A stretch of DNA of 64,000 nucleotides from Bacillota bacterium (GTDB lineage Bacteria > Bacillota > Clostridia > Oscillospirales > Ruminococcaceae): contig JAEZCT010000041.1 of NCBI GenBank assembly GCA_023433405.1, positions 31,000 to 94,999 on the forward strand, in the 5' to 3' direction. Of the stretch, positions 16,007 to 24,617 are shown piece by piece. The notes beneath the pieces are model-generated. The model did not search any database. It saw nothing but the letters and a program-made list of their open reading frames with translations, and was not told where the DNA came from. Each line of letters opens with the position of its first letter. Positions within the stretch are counted from its first letter, which is position 1. The position numbers were made by a program, and so were the translations under genes.

Positions 16007-17143
16007 ATGAAAAAGTTTCTGTCAGTTCTACTAGCTGCTGTTCTTTTGCTTTCACTGGCTTCCTGCGGTCAGACCACGGCACCCGCACCCAGCTCTGAGG
16101 CACCGGTTAGCTCGGCGGCCCCCAGTTCTGAAGCGGCTCCTGCTCCTCAGGTCAGCAAGGTAGGCATTTCCATGCCCACACAAAGTCTGCAGCGCTGGAA
16201 CCAGGACGGGTCAAACATGAAAACAGAGTTTGAAACCGCCGGATATGCCGTCGATTTGCAGTATGCGGGGGACAACGATGTGCCCACGCAGGTATCCCAG
16301 ATAGAAAACATGATTACCAGCGGCTGCAATGTACTTGTTATCGCAGCCATTAACGGCTCATCCCTAACCGAGGTACTTAAGTCCGCGAAAGAGAAGAATA
16401 TTCCCGTTATCGCTTATGACCGTCTTATCATGAACAGTGACGCGGTTTCTTACTATGCTACCTTCGACAACTTCAAGGTAGGCACCATTCAGGGTGAGTT
16501 TATTCGCGATAAACTGGATCTTGATAAGGCCGCCGGCCCCTTTAATATTGAGCTCTTCACCGGAGACCCTGCAGACAACAACGTTAACTTCTTCTTTGGC
16601 GGCGCAATGTCCATCCTGCAACCCTATATCGACAGCGGCAAGCTGGTGGTAAAATCCGGTCAGACCACACTGGCTCAGTGCGCAACCCCCTCCTGGTCCA
16701 CCGAGGAATCGCAAAAGCGCATGGAGAATCTGATTACCGCAAACAGCTACGGCCCCACCGCCACAAAGCTTGACGCAGTGCTTTCCTCCAACGACTCCGT
16801 GGCAAATGGCATTACAAATGCATTGGTAGCCGCCGGCTTCACAAAGGACAACTTCCCAATCCTTACCGGTCAGGATTGCGACAAGCCTGCCGTAAAGAAC
16901 ATGCTTGCCGGCATTCAGAGCATGTCTATCTTTAAGGATACCCGTACGCTTGCGGCTAAGGTTGTAGAGATGGTTAATGCTATCTTAGGCGGCAGCGAGG
17001 TTCCCGTTAACGATACCAAAACCTACGATAACGGCGTAGGAATCATCCCCTCCTTCCTTTGTGACCCCGTATTTGCTACCGTGGATAACTATAAGGAGCT
17101 TTTAATCGAGAGCAATTACTACACAGAGGCGGATCTCGCATAG
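16007..17143 (+). CDS. Multiple-sugar ABC transporter substrate-binding lipoprotein (ChvE-like)
   Basis: A lipoprotein anchored outside the membrane; the signal peptide ends in LASC with the lipidated cysteine at residue 20 (from ATG 16007), followed by a Pro/Ser/Ala-rich linker. The mature part is a two-lobed periplasmic-binding-protein fold of the sugar type (VGISMPTQSLQRWNQDG, VLVIAAINGSSL, PVIAYDRLI, GQDCDKPAVKN). It resembles ChvE/GguA-B system binding proteins for monosaccharides. ATG 16007 is preferred over GTG 15998 because GGAG lies 8 bases before it. It is followed by a hairpin and then the ATPase and permease genes, a common layout giving excess binding protein. Confidence 0.9.
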   Translation: MKKFLSVLLAAVLLLSLASCGQTTAPAPSSEAPVSSAAPSSEAAPAPQVSKVGISMPTQSLQRWNQDGSNMKTEFETAGYAVDLQYAGDNDVPTQVSQIENMITSGCNVLVIAAINGSSLTEVLKSAKEKNIPVIAYDRLIMNSDAVSYYATFDNFKVGTIQGEFIRDKLDLDKAAGPFNIELFTGDPADNNVNFFFGGAMSILQPYIDSGKLVVKSGQTTLAQCATPSWSTEESQKRMENLITANSYGPTATKLDAVLSSNDSVANGITNALVAAGFTKDNFPILTGQDCDKPAVKNMLAGIQSMSIFKDTRTLAAKVVEMVNAILGGSEVPVNDTKTYDNGVGIIPSFLCDPVFATVDNYKELLIESNYYTEADLA

Positions 17144-17195
17144 TATATTCGATCGTGCTGATAATCGGTCTGTTTTGACCGGAATATTAGTCATC

Positions 17196-17238
17196 TGCGG
17201 GCGGGCGGATTCACTTCTGCCCGCCCGCATTTATTTTT
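17196..17238 (+). terminator. Intra-operon terminator/attenuator after the binding protein gene
   Basis: GC-rich perfect 11-bp stem (17196-17206 with 17219-17229) followed by TTTATTTTT. It lies between the binding-protein gene and the ATPase gene and would let only part of transcription through. Confidence 0.85.
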
Positions 17239-17256
17239 CCAGTGGAGGGATTATCA

Positions 17257-18792
17257 TTGTCTAAACTGCTGCTAGAAATGAAGAACATCATCAAAGAATT
17301 TCCCGGTGTGCGCGCACTCAACAAGGTCAACCTTGAAATAGCCGAGGGTGAAATTCACGCTCTGGTAGGTGAAAACGGCGCGGGTAAATCGACTCTCATG
17401 AACGTGCTCAGCGGCATCTACCCCTATGGCAGTTATGAAGGAGAAATTATATATGACGGCGAGCTCTGCAAATTCAGCAATATTAGGGACAGCGAGCATA
17501 AGGGAATTGTCATCATCCATCAGGAGCTTGCGTTGGTGCCTTACCTGACAATTGGGGAGAATATGTTTCTTGGCAACGAACGCGGGAGTAAAATTCGCAT
17601 TAACTGGGATGAAACCTTTAATAAAGCGGATGAGCTATTAAAACGGGTTGGTTTAAAAGAAAACGCGAGAACGCTCATAAAGGATATCGGTGTAGGAAAG
17701 CAGCAGCTGGTGGAGATATCCAAGGCTCTTGCTAAAAATGTAAGGCTGCTTATTCTCGATGAGCCCACAGCATCGCTCAATGAATCGGATTCGCAAAAAC
17801 TCCTCAGGCTGCTGCTTGAGTTTAAGACTCATGGCATGACCTCAATTATTATCTCCCATAAGCTGAATGAAATCTCGGGCATAGCCGACAGGATTACTAT
17901 TTTGCGGGATGGCGCAACAATAGAAACCCTGACTAAGAATAAAGATGACATAGGGGAAGAGCGCATTATCAAGGGTATGGTTGGACGCGACTTGACCGAT
18001 CGTTTCCCGAAACGGAATGTGAAGGTGGGCGGTATAAGCCTTGAGGTGCAGAACTGGACGGTTTACCACCCGATCTATGAGGGACGCAAGGTGTGCGACG
18101 ATATCAGCCTGACCATACGCAGCGGCGAGGTCATTGGCATCAGCGGCCTTATGGGTGCCGGTCGCACCGAGCTTGCCATGAGCATCTTTGGTAGAAGCTA
18201 TGGTAAAAATATCACCGGCAAAATATTTATAAATGGCAAAGAAACCGAGATGCGCAGCGTAAAGGACGCTATAGAAAACAAGCTTGCCTACATAACAGAG
18301 GATCGCAAAGGCAACGGTCTGATACTGGATATGGCAATCAGCCAAAATACAACGCTTGCGAAGTTGGATAAAGTCAGCCATTTAAACGTACTGAACAAGG
18401 ATCTTGAGATTAGCGTGTCCAATGAGTATAAAGAGCGGCTTCAAACCAAATGCTCCAGTGTGGAGCAAAACGTAAGCAACCTTTCTGGCGGGAACCAGCA
18501 AAAGGTCTTGCTCAGCAAATGGATGTTTGCCGACCCGGATATTTTGATCATGGACGAGCCGACACGGGGTATTGATGTCGGCGCAAAATATGAGATCTAC
18601 TGCATCATAAACCAGCTGGTGGCGCAGGGTAAGTCGGTGCTGATGATTTCTTCCGAAATGCCGGAGGTACTGGGCATGTGCGACAGGATTTATGTAATGA
18701 ACGAGGGAAGAATCGTTGCCGAAATGCCAAAGGAGACCGCTACGCAGGAAGCGATTATGTCAAGCATTCTTCAGTCGAGTAAAGGAGCATAG
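17257..18792 (+). CDS. mmsA: Multiple-sugar ABC transporter ATP-binding protein
   Basis: A double-ATPase sugar importer subunit of about 511 residues. The first half has Walker A GENGAGKST, signature VGKQQLVEISKAL and Walker B LLILDEPTA. The second half has the degenerate Walker A GLMGAGRTEL, signature LSGGNQQKVLLSKW and ILIMDEPTRGIDVG. It drives uptake at the inner membrane face together with the permease 3 bases downstream. The start is taken as TTG 17257, 8 bases after GGAGGG; a GTG at 17242 overlaps that ribosome site. Gene order (binding protein, ATPase, permease) is that of the ChvE-MmsA-MmsB/GguAB family. Confidence 0.93.
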   Translation: MSKLLLEMKNIIKEFPGVRALNKVNLEIAEGEIHALVGENGAGKSTLMNVLSGIYPYGSYEGEIIYDGELCKFSNIRDSEHKGIVIIHQELALVPYLTIGENMFLGNERGSKIRINWDETFNKADELLKRVGLKENARTLIKDIGVGKQQLVEISKALAKNVRLLILDEPTASLNESDSQKLLRLLLEFKTHGMTSIIISHKLNEISGIADRITILRDGATIETLTKNKDDIGEERIIKGMVGRDLTDRFPKRNVKVGGISLEVQNWTVYHPIYEGRKVCDDISLTIRSGEVIGISGLMGAGRTELAMSIFGRSYGKNITGKIFINGKETEMRSVKDAIENKLAYITEDRKGNGLILDMAISQNTTLAKLDKVSHLNVLNKDLEISVSNEYKERLQTKCSSVEQNVSNLSGGNQQKVLLSKWMFADPDILIMDEPTRGIDVGAKYEIYCIINQLVAQGKSVLMISSEMPEVLGMCDRIYVMNEGRIVAEMPKETATQEAIMSSILQSSKGA

Positions 18793-18795
18793 ACT

Positions 18796-19965
18796 ATGTC
18801 AAACATAAAAGAAATGCTGCGTAAAAACACAATGATTATTGCATTGGTTGTCGTCATGCTGTTGTTTCAGCTGTTGATTACAACTAGTAACAAGGGGTCC
18901 CTCTTTGCGCCTGCAAATATTACAAACCTTATTTTGCAAAACAGCTATGTAGTAATTTTAGCCGCAGGTATGCTGCTTTGCATCCTTACGGGCGGCAATA
19001 TCGATCTTTCCGTCGGTTCCATTGTTGTACTGGTGGGTGCGGTTGCCGGTATCATGATTGTAAATTTACAGCTTAACATCTTTCTTTCCATTGCTGTTTG
19101 TCTGCTGGTTGGAATAGCCATCGGCTTATGGCAGGGCTTTTGGATTGCCTATGTGCGTATTCCGGCGTTTATCGTAACCCTCGCGGGTATGATGCTGTGG
19201 CGAGGTATTGCACAGGTAGTGCTATACGGCCTTACCATTTCTCCCTTTCCGGATAGTTACCTCCAGTATTTTTCAAGCTTTGTACCAAATAATTCGGAGT
19301 ATGCGATGGCAACTTCAGTCATCACGGGTGTGGTGGTGTTTCTCGCTTATGCCGTGTTGCAGATATGGAGCAGGATTGAGAAGAAACGTAAGCAATACGA
19401 TACATCCTCTCTTGCCGCCTTTATCGCAAAGCTTGTACTGCTGTTTGCGGTTATCGCAGCCATTGCGCTTTCTCTGGGCAACCACAAGGGCATTCCCGTT
19501 GTACTTATACTGCTTGCCGTAGTGGTGTTTATTTACGATTATTTCACCTCCAAGACCGTACCCGGACGGCATCTCTATGCCATGGGCGGAAACGAAAAAG
19601 CGGCAAAGCTCTCGGGTGTAAACACAAACAGAGTTTTGTTTTTCGCTTATGTCAATATGGGCTTTCTCTCCGCCGTGGCGGCGCTGGTTTGCGTGGCGCG
19701 CTTTAACTCCGCGTCGCCCTCTGCGGGCACAGGCTATGAGCTGGATGCCATCGGCTCCTGCTTTATCGGCGGTGCCTCAGCTTACGGCGGCACCGGCACC
19801 ATTGGCGGTGCGGTTGTGGGCGCTATCTTTATGGGTGTCCTTAATAACGGAATGTCGCTGCTGGGTATTGATGCAAACTGGCAAAAGGCAGTAAAGGGGC
19901 TCGTACTGCTGGCCGCCGTGGTATTCGATGTACTTTCGAAAAAGCAGCAAGGCTTTAAGAGATAA
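18796..19965 (+). CDS. mmsB: Multiple-sugar ABC transporter permease
   Basis: A 389-residue membrane protein of the RbsC/XylH type (branched-chain-type permease family) with about ten membrane segments and the conserved GGNIDLSVGSIVVLVGA motif. Near the C-terminus are YAMGGNEKAAKLSGVNTNRV and the glycine-rich CFIGGASAYGGTGTIGG. It is the only permease gene and should work as a homodimer. The longer middle loop (EKKRKQYDTSS region) is typical of the GguB/MmsB subgroup. The start follows AAAGGAG. A bidirectional terminator 34 bases after the stop ends the operon. Confidence 0.93.
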   Translation: MSNIKEMLRKNTMIIALVVVMLLFQLLITTSNKGSLFAPANITNLILQNSYVVILAAGMLLCILTGGNIDLSVGSIVVLVGAVAGIMIVNLQLNIFLSIAVCLLVGIAIGLWQGFWIAYVRIPAFIVTLAGMMLWRGIAQVVLYGLTISPFPDSYLQYFSSFVPNNSEYAMATSVITGVVVFLAYAVLQIWSRIEKKRKQYDTSSLAAFIAKLVLLFAVIAAIALSLGNHKGIPVVLILLAVVVFIYDYFTSKTVPGRHLYAMGGNEKAAKLSGVNTNRVLFFAYVNMGFLSAVAALVCVARFNSASPSAGTGYELDAIGSCFIGGASAYGGTGTIGGAVVGAIFMGVLNNGMSLLGIDANWQKAVKGLVLLAAVVFDVLSKKQQGFKR

Positions 19966-19998
19966 TAATTTAGTATAATGCGGTATCGTCCGTACAAA

Positions 19999-20035
19999 AA
20001 AAGGCAGAGACTGTTCACCGCAGTCTCTGCCTTTT
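19999..20035. terminator. Bidirectional terminator between convergent genes
   Basis: Perfect 15-bp stem (19999-20013 with 20021-20035), 7-base loop, A-run on the left and T-run on the right. It serves the sugar permease gene and the convergent cotransporter gene. Confidence 0.9.
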
Positions 20036-20045
20036 CTTCATTGGA

Positions 20046-21821
20046 TCAAGTGCTTTTTGGAAGCAGGTATTTATCCTGGAACCGGATGTATTCGGTTTTG
20101 TATAGTTCGCTTTCATCCCTTCGCAGTCGCTCAATATAGCCATGGGTGTCAAAGGCGACCTCTTTTGATTGCAGCACCCAAAGAGCGACGTTGGAGCAAT
20201 GGTCGGAGATTCGCTCAAAGGTATTAATGATATCCGAGAGCACAAAGCCCAGCTCAATGGTGCAGGTTCCGGTGCGCAGACGCTTAATATGTCGCTTTTT
20301 CAAGCTCTCGTTGAGGCTGTCAATGACCTCTTCCAGCGGCTCAACGCTTTGAGCAAGCAGCGTATCCTCTGTTTCAAAAACGTTAAAGCTGATGGATATA
20401 ATCTCCTTCACGGCTTCTGTGAAAATACGAATCTCGGAGCTTGCCTCTTTTGAGAAGGAGAGGTTTTTATCATGCATCTCCTTTGCCGCTTCCATCACGT
20501 TCACCGCATGATCTGATACTCGCTCGAAATCCCCGATGCAATGCAGAAGGATGGAAATGGTGCGCGAATCCTTCTCGGATAGGTTCCGGCTGCTCAGCTT
20601 AACAAGATAGGTGCTTAATTCATCCTCAAACTTGTCAACCTTATCCTCCATCGCCAGCACTTCCTGTGCGACAGCTTCGTCATACCGTTCCAGCAAGCTC
20701 AGTGACAGAAACATCGATTCCCTGGTGACCTGTGCCATCTTTATGGTGACGTTTCTGCATTGCTCAGTGGCAAAAGAGGTTTTCTCTAAAAAGCGAGTGT
20801 CAAGCAGCTGAAAATCTCCCTTGCCCTCTGGCGGAAGCTCCAAATTTTGCTCCGGCAGGGAGAGGTAGGCGAGTTTTTCCAGTCCCTTGGTAAAGGGCAG
20901 CAAAACAATCGTACAAGAGATATTAAAAATACTGTGAATTACCGCAACACCCGCAGGACTTAAAATATCATCTAGGAACCCGAAATTCATAAATGCGTTT
21001 AGGCTGTAGAATGCCGACATAAAAAAAACGGTACCAATCAGGTTAAAATACAAGTGGATAAGGGCTGCCCGCTTTGCGTTCTTATTTGCGCCGAAGGAGG
21101 AGAGGATGGCGGTAATACAGGTGCCGATATTCTGCCCCATTATGATGGGCAGAGCTACACCGATACTGATGCTGCCTGTCATACAAAGCGCCTGCAAAAC
21201 GCCCACCGAAGCGGATGAGCTTTGAATAATGGCGGTTAAAATCGCGCCTACCAGCATTCCCAAAAGCGGGTTAGCAAACATAGTCAGGATATTCGCAAAT
21301 TCCGGCATATCCGCAAGGGGCTTTACCGCCGCGCTCATAGTCATCATGCCGTACATCAATACACCAAATCCGACTAAAATTGAGCCGATGTTCTTTTTGC
21401 GCTCGCCCTTAAAAAATAGAAGCAGAACCACCCCCGCGAGTGCAAAAAGGGAAGAGAATGAATCAGGCTTAAAAAAATTGACAAAGACATTGCTGCTCTC
21501 TATCCCGGAAAGGCTTAAAATCCAAGACGTTACGGTGGTGCCGATGTTCGCACCCATAATAACGCCGACTGCCTGGCTAAGCTTCATAATGCCCGAGTTT
21601 ACAAACCCTACCACCATAACGGTAACTGCAGAGGATGACTGAACAACCGCCGTAACTGCCGTTCCCAATGCCACTGCCTTAATCGGGTTGGAGGTCAGGC
21701 GTTCCAATAGTCGTTCCAGTTTACCGCCGGAGGTTTTTTCGAGTCCAGTGCCCATGGTGCTCATACCGAATAAAAAAAGAGCCAATCCACCGATTAAAAG
21801 CAGTATGTTTGAGATTTCCAT
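20046..21821 (-). CDS. Na/Pi cotransporter family protein with C-terminal PhoU-like domain
   Basis: A 591-residue membrane protein. The N-terminal two thirds hold two inverted Na/Pi cotransport repeats with the QSSSA signatures (AVVQSSSAVTVMVVG and AIIQSSSASVGVLQAL) and about nine membrane segments. The C-terminal 200 residues are helical and PhoU-like (LALLERYDEAVAQEV type, CIGDFERVSDHAVNV, FERISDHCSNVA). It probably imports phosphate with sodium, or takes part in phosphate signalling like the YjbB group. The start at 21821 is chosen because GAGGAGAAG lies just before it; the frame stays open far upstream without a ribosome site. Confidence 0.92.
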   Translation of the reverse strand: MEISNILLLIGGLALFLFGMSTMGTGLEKTSGGKLERLLERLTSNPIKAVALGTAVTAVVQSSSAVTVMVVGFVNSGIMKLSQAVGVIMGANIGTTVTSWILSLSGIESSNVFVNFFKPDSFSSLFALAGVVLLLFFKGERKKNIGSILVGFGVLMYGMMTMSAAVKPLADMPEFANILTMFANPLLGMLVGAILTAIIQSSSASVGVLQALCMTGSISIGVALPIIMGQNIGTCITAILSSFGANKNAKRAALIHLYFNLIGTVFFMSAFYSLNAFMNFGFLDDILSPAGVAVIHSIFNISCTIVLLPFTKGLEKLAYLSLPEQNLELPPEGKGDFQLLDTRFLEKTSFATEQCRNVTIKMAQVTRESMFLSLSLLERYDEAVAQEVLAMEDKVDKFEDELSTYLVKLSSRNLSEKDSRTISILLHCIGDFERVSDHAVNVMEAAKEMHDKNLSFSKEASSEIRIFTEAVKEIISISFNVFETEDTLLAQSVEPLEEVIDSLNESLKKRHIKRLRTGTCTIELGFVLSDIINTFERISDHCSNVALWVLQSKEVAFDTHGYIERLRRDESELYKTEYIRFQDKYLLPKST

Positions 21822-22063
21822 AAACTTCTCCTCAAAAAACACTTGTTCTTTTTCATGCAAATTATAAATATTATAACACACAATGTTGGGTCCGTGTATA
21901 TTTATCGCGCCTTTTGTAAAAACAAACGATATTTTTTGTATAGAGAGTGTAAGAAATCTACAGATACCCCTGTTATTTTTTAATGAAAGAGCAGAATTAT
22001 TCCGAGAGTATGAAATGCTTGTCAATCCTTAGCGACTAGATTTTTCCACATGATAAACATAAT

Positions 22064-22150
22064 AAGCCCTACCCCCGCGCATAATTTGGGCGAGGGCTTG
22101 TGCTGCTCTCTTGCAAAAGCGCGATGTTCCTTTTTATTCGCGCCTTTTGC
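22064..22150. other. Intergenic region with two inverted repeats
   Basis: The 22025-22270 gap holds two hairpin-forming repeats: 22064-22070 with 22093-22099 (7 bp plus an inner CCC/GGG), and 22113-22124 with 22138-22150 (12 bp with one bulge), the latter followed by TTTGTT. No gene precedes them on the plus strand, so their purpose is unclear. Confidence 0.4.
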
Positions 22151-22270
22151 TTTGTTACACTAAATTTTACAATTCATCATACTTAAATCAAAAACAAATG
22201 TGAAAAATAGACGAATTGATGCTCTAAAAACAGTAAAACATGACGTATTCGACAATTAGCAAACAAACAC

Positions 22271-22299
22271 TTGCCATGAAGGTCAAGCAATAGTAAAAT
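22271..22299 (+). promoter_or_regulatory. Candidate sigma-A promoter for xpt
   Basis: TTGCCA at 22271-22276 and TAAAAT at 22294-22299 with a 17-bp spacer; the leader before the xpt ATG is about 60 bases. Confidence 0.6.
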
Positions 22300-22365
22300 A
22301 AACGATATATTGGTTTCACGGGCGGCCGTCTCTACAAAAACTAATTTGTTTTAGGGGTAGGTACT

Positions 22366-22938
22366 ATGAAAATTCTGGAACATCGTATTCGCGAAAATGG
22401 TATGGTAATGCCCGGCGGTGTGCTCAATGTAGACAGCTTCTTAAATCATCAGATGGATCCCGCCTTGTTTGCGGATATGGCCAAGGAGCTGCGCTGCGTT
22501 TTTCAAGAGAAGAATGTTAACAAAATACTCACTATCGAGACATCGGGCATAGGTCTTGCCTGCATTACGGGGCATGTATTCGGCTGTCCGGTTCTTTTTG
22601 CGAGAAAGCATAAGGCCAAGAATATGAGCGGAGAGTACTTTACCGCTCGGGTGGAATCCTTTACCCACGGGAATGTGTCCACCATCTATGTGTCAAAAAG
22701 ATTTTTAAACCCCGAAGACCGTATACTCATTATCGATGATTTTCTTGCAAACGGCGCGGCACTCGGGGGGCTAATCTCCCTTGTGGAACAGGCTGGCGCA
22801 ACCGTAGTCGGCGCGGGCATTGCGGTGGAGAAAACATTTCAGCCCGGCGGCGACATGATCCGCGCAAGAGGCTACCATGTGGAATCCCTCGCCCGGATAA
22901 AGTCCATGGGGGACGACGGCTCCATCGAGTTCTGCTAA
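22366..22938 (+). CDS. xpt: Xanthine phosphoribosyltransferase
   Basis: A 190-residue cytoplasmic enzyme that joins xanthine to PRPP to give XMP, salvaging purine bases. It carries the Xpt N-terminal pattern (LEHRIRENGMVMPGGVLNVD, FLNHQMDP) and the PRPP loop ILIIDDFLANGAALGG near residues 122-137. Length equals that of the Bacillus Xpt. AGGGG precedes the ATG. It lies just upstream of a purine-riboswitch-controlled nucleoside transporter, so uptake and salvage genes are grouped. In other Firmicutes xpt itself often has a guanine riboswitch; here its 60-base leader does not fold as one. Confidence 0.95.
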   Translation: MKILEHRIRENGMVMPGGVLNVDSFLNHQMDPALFADMAKELRCVFQEKNVNKILTIETSGIGLACITGHVFGCPVLFARKHKAKNMSGEYFTARVESFTHGNVSTIYVSKRFLNPEDRILIIDDFLANGAALGGLISLVEQAGATVVGAGIAVEKTFQPGGDMIRARGYHVESLARIKSMGDDGSIEFC

Positions 22939-22998
22939 TCCTATATATCCGATTTTTGAGATTAGAATTAAACAGTCACACTAACTCAAACTGAATAT

Positions 22999-23075
22999 AA
23001 GTATTGGTATATGTCGAATAATGAGGATTTGACGTTTCTACCCGGTTGCCGTAAATGACCGGACTATCAATGCTT
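22999..23075 (+). promoter_or_regulatory. Purine riboswitch aptamer, guanine class
   Basis: The three-way junction can be drawn directly. P1 pairs 22999-23006 with 23068-23075; P2 pairs GTCGAA with TTTGAC; the J2/3 strand is GTTTCTACC. P3 pairs CCGGT with ACCGG around a loop containing CCGTAAATG, the family consensus. J3/1 reads ACTAT, placing C (23064) at the specificity position, which selects guanine/hypoxanthine; adenine types have U there. It controls the nucleoside transporter operon starting at 23251. Confidence 0.95.
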
Positions 23076-23107
23076 CGCGCTAAGGTCAGCCTGACTTTGG
23101 TTTGCGC

Positions 23108-23148
23108 AGCATTGCGGGAACTTGCATTTGTTCCCGCTTTTAATTTTG
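23108..23148 (+). terminator. Riboswitch-controlled terminator
   Basis: Stem 23114-23121 with 23130-23137 (GCGGGAAC/GTTCCCGC) followed by TTTTAATTTT. AGCATTG at 23108-23114 is complementary to CAATGCT at 23068-23074, the 3' strand of aptamer P1. Ligand binding would keep P1 and allow termination; without ligand the antiterminator can form. So guanine should switch the operon off. Confidence 0.88.
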
Positions 23149-23250
23149 TTCTGAATCACTAAATAAGCAAGCATAAGCGTTAAAACACGCTTTGGCTTAT
23201 ACGGTGATTCCGATAATGAATATGGGAAATGAGATTATGGAGGAAAAATT

Positions 23251-24525
23251 ATGAAAAAGATCGTCGCACTGCTGCTTGTGGCAATTATGATGGTATCCTT
23301 AGCCGCCTGCGGTACAGCCCCCGGCGCTCCCTCGAGCTCCAGCGCTCCCGCAGGTTCGAATGCCCCCGCAAGCTCGGAGCCCGCAGCTCCTGCAGTAAAG
23401 ATTGGTGTTATCCTCGTTCACGATGAAAACACCGGCTATGACTTCGCACACATTGAAGGCGTTAAGACCGCTGCTGCCGCTGTTGGCATTGCGGAAGACC
23501 AGATCATTTGGAAATACAACGTCAGCGAAGATGAAAGCTGCTTCGACACCGCCACCGACCTCGTTGAGCAGGGCTGTACCTACATCTTCTCCGACAGCTA
23601 CGGCCACCAGAGCTATATGCAGCAGGCTGCCGAAGAGAACCCCGAGGTTACCTTTGTTGCAATGACAGGCGATGCAGCGGGACTCTCCGGTCTGCCTAAC
23701 TTTAAAAATGCCTTTAACCTCACCTACGAGTCCCGCTATGTTTCGGGTGTTGTAGCAGGTATGAAGCTTGCAGAGTTGGTTGCTGCCGGTAAGGTTGCAG
23801 ACAGCAACAAGGACGCAAACGGCAACATCAAAATCGGCTATGTTGGCGCTTATCCTTACGCCGAGGTAGTTTCCGGCTACACCGCGTTCTATTTGGGCGT
23901 GAAGTCCGTTGTAGAAAATGTTGTAATGTCGGTAACCTATACCAACTCCTGGTATAATCCCACCGCAGAGGCAGAGGCTGCAAACTCCCTCGTTTCCGCC
24001 GGCAGCATCATCCTCAGCCAGCACGCCGACTCCACAGGCGCTCCCGCCGCTTGCGAAGCACTGCTTAATGCAGGCACCACCGTCTACTGCGTAGGCTATA
24101 ATGTAGACATGCTCTCCGTTGCTCCCAACGCCGCGCTCACCAGCGCCCAGAACGACTGGAGTGTTTACTACACCTATGCCTTTAACCAGATTTTGAAGGG
24201 CGAAGAGATCGCCACCGATTGGGCCCAAGGCTACAACGAAGGCGCAGTTATGATCTCGAAGCTTGGTGCAAGCGTTGCCCCGGGTACCGATGCTAAGGTT
24301 GCCGAGGTTGAGGCCGCACTGACCGCCGGCACCCTCAATGTATTCGATACCGCCAAGTTCACAGCAGAAGGAAAGACCGTAACAAGCTATCTTGCCATCG
24401 ACACAGACGGCGACTGGGCTGGCGATACCGGCGAAGCGATTAAGGACGGCGTGTTCCACGAGTCCACCCTCCGCAGCGCTCCTTACTTTGGTATTCGCAT
24501 TGATGGTATTACTGAGCTCAACTAG
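23251..24525 (+). CDS. BMP-family nucleoside-binding lipoprotein
   Basis: A 424-residue surface lipoprotein with a signal peptide ending SLAAC (Cys20), a Pro/Ser/Ala linker and a BMP (PnrA/BmpA) domain: KIGVILVHDENTGYDF, VEQGCTYIFSDSYGHQ, VTFVAMTGDAAG, KIGYVGAYPYAEVVSGYTAF. BMP proteins bind purine nucleosides for ABC uptake. GGAGG lies 8 bases before the ATG. The upstream guanine riboswitch and downstream ATPase and two permeases support a purine nucleoside substrate, as in the Bacillus NupNOPQ system. A hairpin after the stop would keep binding protein mRNA in excess over the membrane parts. Confidence 0.93.
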   Translation: MKKIVALLLVAIMMVSLAACGTAPGAPSSSSAPAGSNAPASSEPAAPAVKIGVILVHDENTGYDFAHIEGVKTAAAAVGIAEDQIIWKYNVSEDESCFDTATDLVEQGCTYIFSDSYGHQSYMQQAAEENPEVTFVAMTGDAAGLSGLPNFKNAFNLTYESRYVSGVVAGMKLAELVAAGKVADSNKDANGNIKIGYVGAYPYAEVVSGYTAFYLGVKSVVENVVMSVTYTNSWYNPTAEAEAANSLVSAGSIILSQHADSTGAPAACEALLNAGTTVYCVGYNVDMLSVAPNAALTSAQNDWSVYYTYAFNQILKGEEIATDWAQGYNEGAVMISKLGASVAPGTDAKVAEVEAALTAGTLNVFDTAKFTAEGKTVTSYLAIDTDGDWAGDTGEAIKDGVFHESTLRSAPYFGIRIDGITELN

Positions 24526-24556
24526 TGTTAAACTAATTTATATTGCGTAACTGAAT

Positions 24557-24590
24557 AGGAAAGCCGCTCTCGCAAGCGGCTTTCCTGATT
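24557..24590 (+). terminator. Intra-operon terminator/attenuator after the nucleoside-binding gene
   Basis: Perfect 12-bp stem (24557-24568 with 24575-24586), 6-base loop, then GATTTTATTATTT. The ATPase gene starts 31 bases later, so read-through must supply it. Confidence 0.85.
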
Positions 24591-24617
24591 TTATTATTTG
24601 AAAAGGGGGAGACCCGT

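Noticed and set aside
22305..22365. xpt leader as a riboswitch (contains GTCTCTAC, like purine J2/3)
   Set aside because: No P1 helix can be drawn around it, the specificity strand is absent and the leader is only about 60 bases.
23299..24459. Long minus-strand frame opposite the BMP lipoprotein gene
   Set aside because: Antisense shadow caused by biased codon use; low-complexity Gly/Val/Cys-rich translation and no start signal.
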